Assembly (NCBI RefSeq): GCF_014193695.1
Contig: NZ_JACHZR010000003.1
Span: forward strand, 372,001-436,000
Source of the DNA: Rhizobium sp. BK316
Lineage (GTDB): Bacteria > Pseudomonadota > Alphaproteobacteria > Rhizobiales > Rhizobiaceae
DNA: 64,000 nucleotides
Reading direction: 5' to 3'
The notes beneath the pieces were generated by a model that made no database searches, was not told the DNA's origin, and worked only from the letters and a program-made list of their open reading frames with translations. Positions 61,734-64,000 of the stretch are shown piece after piece (within the stretch, counting starts at the first letter, position 1; each line of letters starts with the position of its first letter). The position numbers were made by a program, and so were the translations under genes.

Positions 61734-62561
61734 ATGCCTGCGAATGCCTTTTCCGCCGCCAATCCGGTCGTTCTCATCGGTGCCGGCAATATGGGCGGAG
61801 CGATGCTTTCCGGCTGGCTGAAGAGCGGCGTTCCGGGCTCCTCCGTGGTCGTGGTCGATCCCGGCCCGTCGCCGGCGATGCTGGCGACCATCGCCGATGC
61901 GGGTGCCTCCCATGTCACGACTGCTCCTGACGGTCTCAAGGCCGGCGTACTGTTCCTTGCCGTAAAGCCGCAGGTGATGGAAGCCGTGCTTCCGGCGGTC
62001 AAAAGCGTGGTCGGGCCTCAGACGGTGGTGGTTTCGGTCGCCGCTGGCAAGACGCTGGCTTTCCTGGAAAAGCATCTCGGCGAAGCGGCCATGGTGCGCG
62101 CGATGCCGAACACGCCTGCCATGGTCGGGCGCGGTGTGACCGGCGCCTTTGCCAATGCGCGTGTGAGCGCTAAACAGCGTGACGGCGTCAATGCTCTTCT
62201 TCGTGTCTCCGGCCCTGTCGAATGGGTGCCCGCCGAATCCGACATCGATTCGGTGACGGCGCTCTCGGGCAGCGGGCCGGCTTATGTGTTCTATCTCGTC
62301 GAGTGTATGGCAGAAGCGGGCCGTAAACTTGGCCTGCAGGCGGACCTTGCCATGCGTCTTGCGCGGGAAACTGTCGCGGGGGCTGGTGAGCTGCTGCACC
62401 AGTCCCCCGACGACGCGGCGCGCCTGCGCCAGAACGTGACCTCGCCGGGCGGCACGACTGCGGCAGCACTTTCCGTGCTGATGGCGGAAGATGGCATGCA
62501 GCCGCTGTTCGACCAGGCGCTCGCGGCAGCTCGCAAGCGCGCCGAAGAACTCGCCGGCTGA
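61734..62561 (+). CDS. proC: Pyrroline-5-carboxylate reductase
   Basis: A 275-residue cytosolic enzyme for the last step of proline synthesis. The N-terminal Rossmann motif is VLIGAGNMGGAMLSGWLKSG, and the C-terminal substrate-binding domain has ALSGSGPAYVFYLVECMAEA plus TSPGGTTAAAL near the end. It is second in a short operon with the YbjN protein and followed by csaA. Confidence 0.95.
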   Translation: MPANAFSAANPVVLIGAGNMGGAMLSGWLKSGVPGSSVVVVDPGPSPAMLATIADAGASHVTTAPDGLKAGVLFLAVKPQVMEAVLPAVKSVVGPQTVVVSVAAGKTLAFLEKHLGEAAMVRAMPNTPAMVGRGVTGAFANARVSAKQRDGVNALLRVSGPVEWVPAESDIDSVTALSGSGPAYVFYLVECMAEAGRKLGLQADLAMRLARETVAGAGELLHQSPDDAARLRQNVTSPGGTTAAALSVLMAEDGMQPLFDQALAAARKRAEELAG

Positions 62562-62570
62562 GAGAAGACC

Positions 62571-62912
62571 GTGGCCGAAGAGATCACCTTTGCCGATTTC
62601 GAGCGCGTCGATATCCGTGTCGGCACGGTCATCGAAGCAAATCCCTTTCCGGAAGCCCGCAAGCCGGCAATCAAACTGCTGATCGATTTCGGCTCCGAAA
62701 TCGGTGTGAAGAAATCCTCCGCGCAGATCACGGTCCACTATTCGCCGGAGCGGCTCGTCGGACGGCAGGTCCTCGCCGTCGTCAACTTTCCGCCGCGCCA
62801 GATCGGGCCGTTCCGCTCGGAAGTGCTCACACTCGGTTTTGCGGACGAGAAGGGCGACATCGTGCTTGCAGCGGTCGAACGTCCGGTGCCGAACGGTCAG
62901 AGGCTGATGTAG
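62571..62912 (+). CDS. csaA: CsaA-like tRNA-binding protein
   Basis: A 113-residue OB-fold protein with the tRNA-binding domain: [20 protein letters not shown] at the N-terminus and [21 protein letters not shown] in the middle. CsaA has chaperone-like activity in other bacteria. It begins with GTG, nine bases after proC, so it is probably translated from the same mRNA. Confidence 0.9.
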   Translation: MAEEITFADFERVDIRVGTVIEANPFPEARKPAIKLLIDFGSEIGVKKSSAQITVHYSPERLVGRQVLAVVNFPPRQIGPFRSEVLTLGFADEKGDIVLAAVERPVPNGQRLM

Positions 62913-62916
62913 GCGA

Positions 62917-62938
62917 GCCGACGCGAGTCATCGTCGGC
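62917..62938. terminator. Hairpin after csaA
   Basis: GCCGACG (62917-62923) pairs with CGTCGGC (62932-62938) across CGAGTCAT, just after the csaA stop codon. No U-tract follows, so its strength as a terminator is uncertain. Confidence 0.45.
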
Positions 62939-62956
62939 GCGCGCGGTGGGAAGGAC

Positions 62957-63526
62957 TCAGTGGATATCGCGAGACAGCGGATCGGTCAGCGTAAAATCGT
63001 GGAAGACGGCTTCGAAACCGGCGCGTTGCGGCGAACAGAAGACGGGGCCGACCAGCACGTTCTCGAAAGCGGGATCGAACCAGGCGAGGCGGGCCATGCG
63101 CCATTCGTCCATCGTATCCGTGCTGTACTGGATAAAGATAGCGTCGCCATTGCGCGTGGCGCGCACTGAGATCGCATCGAAATCATGGCCGATACGGAAA
63201 GCCGACCAGTCGGAATTGCCGTTTGTGACCACAGCGCTGAAGTGCCTGGCCCCATCGGTATATTCGATGCCGCATTTTATCCAGTGCTTCTCATCGGCGC
63301 GGATCATCAGGCCAGCCTGATCGTAGAGCGCTTCGTAGTTGCCGGAGAAGGTGACCTCGGCGGTGAAATCGCCCTTGCGGCTTTCATGCAGGAAGTGGCC
63401 GTCGTCGCGGTGAAAGCCGTAATAGGTGCCCTGCCAGAAATCGGTCTTCTCGCCGGAGCGGACGTGAAGGCCGCCGTCGCGTTCCTCGAAGAAGGGCGGC
63501 GCGTTCAGCCAGGCCATGTGTTTCAT
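62957..63526 (-). CDS. DUF1349 family protein
   Basis: A 189-residue protein with the concanavalin-like beta-sandwich pattern of DUF1349: RSGEKTDFWQGTYYGFHRDDG at the start, EALYDQAGLMIRADEKHWIK in the middle and LAWFDPAFENVLVGPVFCSPQ at the end. Relatives include regulators of carbohydrate processing, function unknown. It lies two bases after the metallo-beta-lactamase-fold gene and is likely in the same operon. Convergent with csaA. Confidence 0.85.
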   Translation of the reverse strand: MKHMAWLNAPPFFEERDGGLHVRSGEKTDFWQGTYYGFHRDDGHFLHESRKGDFTAEVTFSGNYEALYDQAGLMIRADEKHWIKCGIEYTDGARHFSAVVTNGNSDWSAFRIGHDFDAISVRATRNGDAIFIQYSTDTMDEWRMARLAWFDPAFENVLVGPVFCSPQRAGFEAVFHDFTLTDPLSRDIH

Positions 63527-63528
63527 GC

Positions 63529-64000
63529 TCAGATCTCCCGCAGGAAGGGATTATTACGGCGTTCGTCGCCGATGCGGCTGCCGGGGCCGTGTCCGCAGAT
63601 GAAGCCGACGTCGTCGCCGAGCGGCAGCACCTTGTCCCGGATGGAATCGAGAAGCTGGCGATGATTGCCGCCCGGCAGGTCGGTGCGGCCGATCGAGCCG
63701 TTGAAGAGCACATCGCCGAGATGGGCGAAGTTCTGGGCGCGGTTGAAATAGATGACGTGGCCCGGCGCATGGCCCGGCGTGTGATAGACCTCGAATTCGT
63801 GCGAGCCGAAGGAGACCTTGTCGCCATCCTTCAGCCAGCGGTCGGGCGTGACGTTCTGCAGGCCCTGCACGCCATATTTCGCGGCCTGGGTCTCGATGCG
63901 CAGCAGGAGTGGCAGATCATCCTCATGCGGGCCGACGATGTCGATGCCGAGCTTGTCCTTGAGCTCCTTGGCACCGCCCGCATGATCGAGATGGCCGTGG
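63529..64000 (-). CDS. MBL-fold metallohydrolase, 5'-truncated by window edge
   Basis: The C-terminal ~156 residues of a metallo-beta-lactamase-fold hydrolase. The visible motif GHLDHAGG near the edge is the HxHxDH metal site (its first His lies outside the window), and YHTPGHAPGHVIYF and the late FICGHGPGSRIGDERRNNP are typical of glyoxalase II-like proteins such as those detoxifying hydroxyacylglutathione or persulfide. The N-terminus and start lie outside the window, so the family cannot be pinned down. Confidence 0.85.
   Translation of the reverse strand, partial: HGHLDHAGGAKELKDKLGIDIVGPHEDDLPLLLRIETQAAKYGVQGLQNVTPDRWLKDGDKVSFGSHEFEVYHTPGHAPGHVIYFNRAQNFAHLGDVLFNGSIGRTDLPGGNHRQLLDSIRDKVLPLGDDVGFICGHGPGSRIGDERRNNPFLREI

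Noticed and set aside
61296..62738. 480-codon open frame on the minus strand across ybjN-like and proC
   Set aside because: It is antisense to proC and its neighbours, which have clear motifs and ribosome-binding sites.
1..64000. Search for tRNA, rRNA, CRISPR, insertion sequences and prophage genes
   Set aside because: No cloverleaf-like sequence, no repeat-spacer arrays, no transposase or integrase and no terminal inverted repeats were recognised by eye.

Overview
The window is high-GC chromosomal DNA that reads as a member of the Rhizobiaceae (Rhizobium or Agrobacterium type). The evidence is the gene content and order: a petABC block downstream of paired ABC half-exporters, a second ClpS, a ClpP paralogue, the MoxR/DUF58/DUF4159 cluster next to DUF1285-Nudix-cca, and long-form LeuA behind a Leu leader peptide. 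I saw no rRNA or tRNA gene, CRISPR array, prophage, transposase or plasmid replication gene. Nearly all of it is core chromosome with small accessory pockets.

Layout. 1-6.2 kb: small membrane proteins, a MarR-GNAT pair, a cation-efflux protein overlapping queF, a DUF2076 protein, a GNAT-like protein and a ClpP paralogue with an intact catalytic triad. 6.3-9.6 kb: a BenE-type transporter, then a leucine biosynthesis unit made of promoter, 41-residue Leu-rich leader peptide, attenuator and leuA. 9.7-15.6 kb: an ECF sigma/anti-sigma pair, a secreted TPR protein, a metallophosphoesterase, a Nudix hydrolase, a glutathionyl-hydroquinone reductase and two acetyltransferases. 15.6-25.2 kb: a tight minus-strand operon MoxR > DUF58 > DUF4159/BatA-like > second large membrane protein, divergent from DUF1285 > CoA-type Nudix > CCA-adding enzyme. 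25.2-29.5 kb: small proteins, hemF, a Na/Pi cotransporter and trmL. 29.5-35 kb: two ABC half-exporters, the first preceded by a possible 21-codon upstream peptide, with an orphan ribbon-helix-helix protein between them. 35.3-38.1 kb: petABC (cytochrome bc1) with a clear terminator, then apt and two MaoC-fold enzymes. 40.9-55.3 kb: ychF, clpS2, pth, rplY and prs. The usual prs-rplY-pth-ychF neighbourhood is spread out here by two GGDEF-EAL proteins, an orphan periplasmic binding protein and two tandem paralogous secreted proteins of unknown function. 55.4-64 kb: a lipoprotein, an M24-fold protein lacking metal ligands, pgeF, midA and lgt, divergent from ubiK, then ybjN-like, proC, csaA, DUF1349 and a truncated metallo-beta-lactamase-fold gene.

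The observations most worth a second look are the leuA leader, whose ATG falls at the predicted transcription start; the c-di-GMP/secreted-paralogue insert between rplY and prs; the pairing of a transmembrane GGDEF-EAL sensor with a periplasmic binding protein; and the upstream peptide ahead of the ABC exporter. I found no wholly new multi-gene defence or mobile system. All product names rest on motif recognition by eye, without database searches. Several start codons were chosen by ribosome-binding site and differ from the longest open frame.
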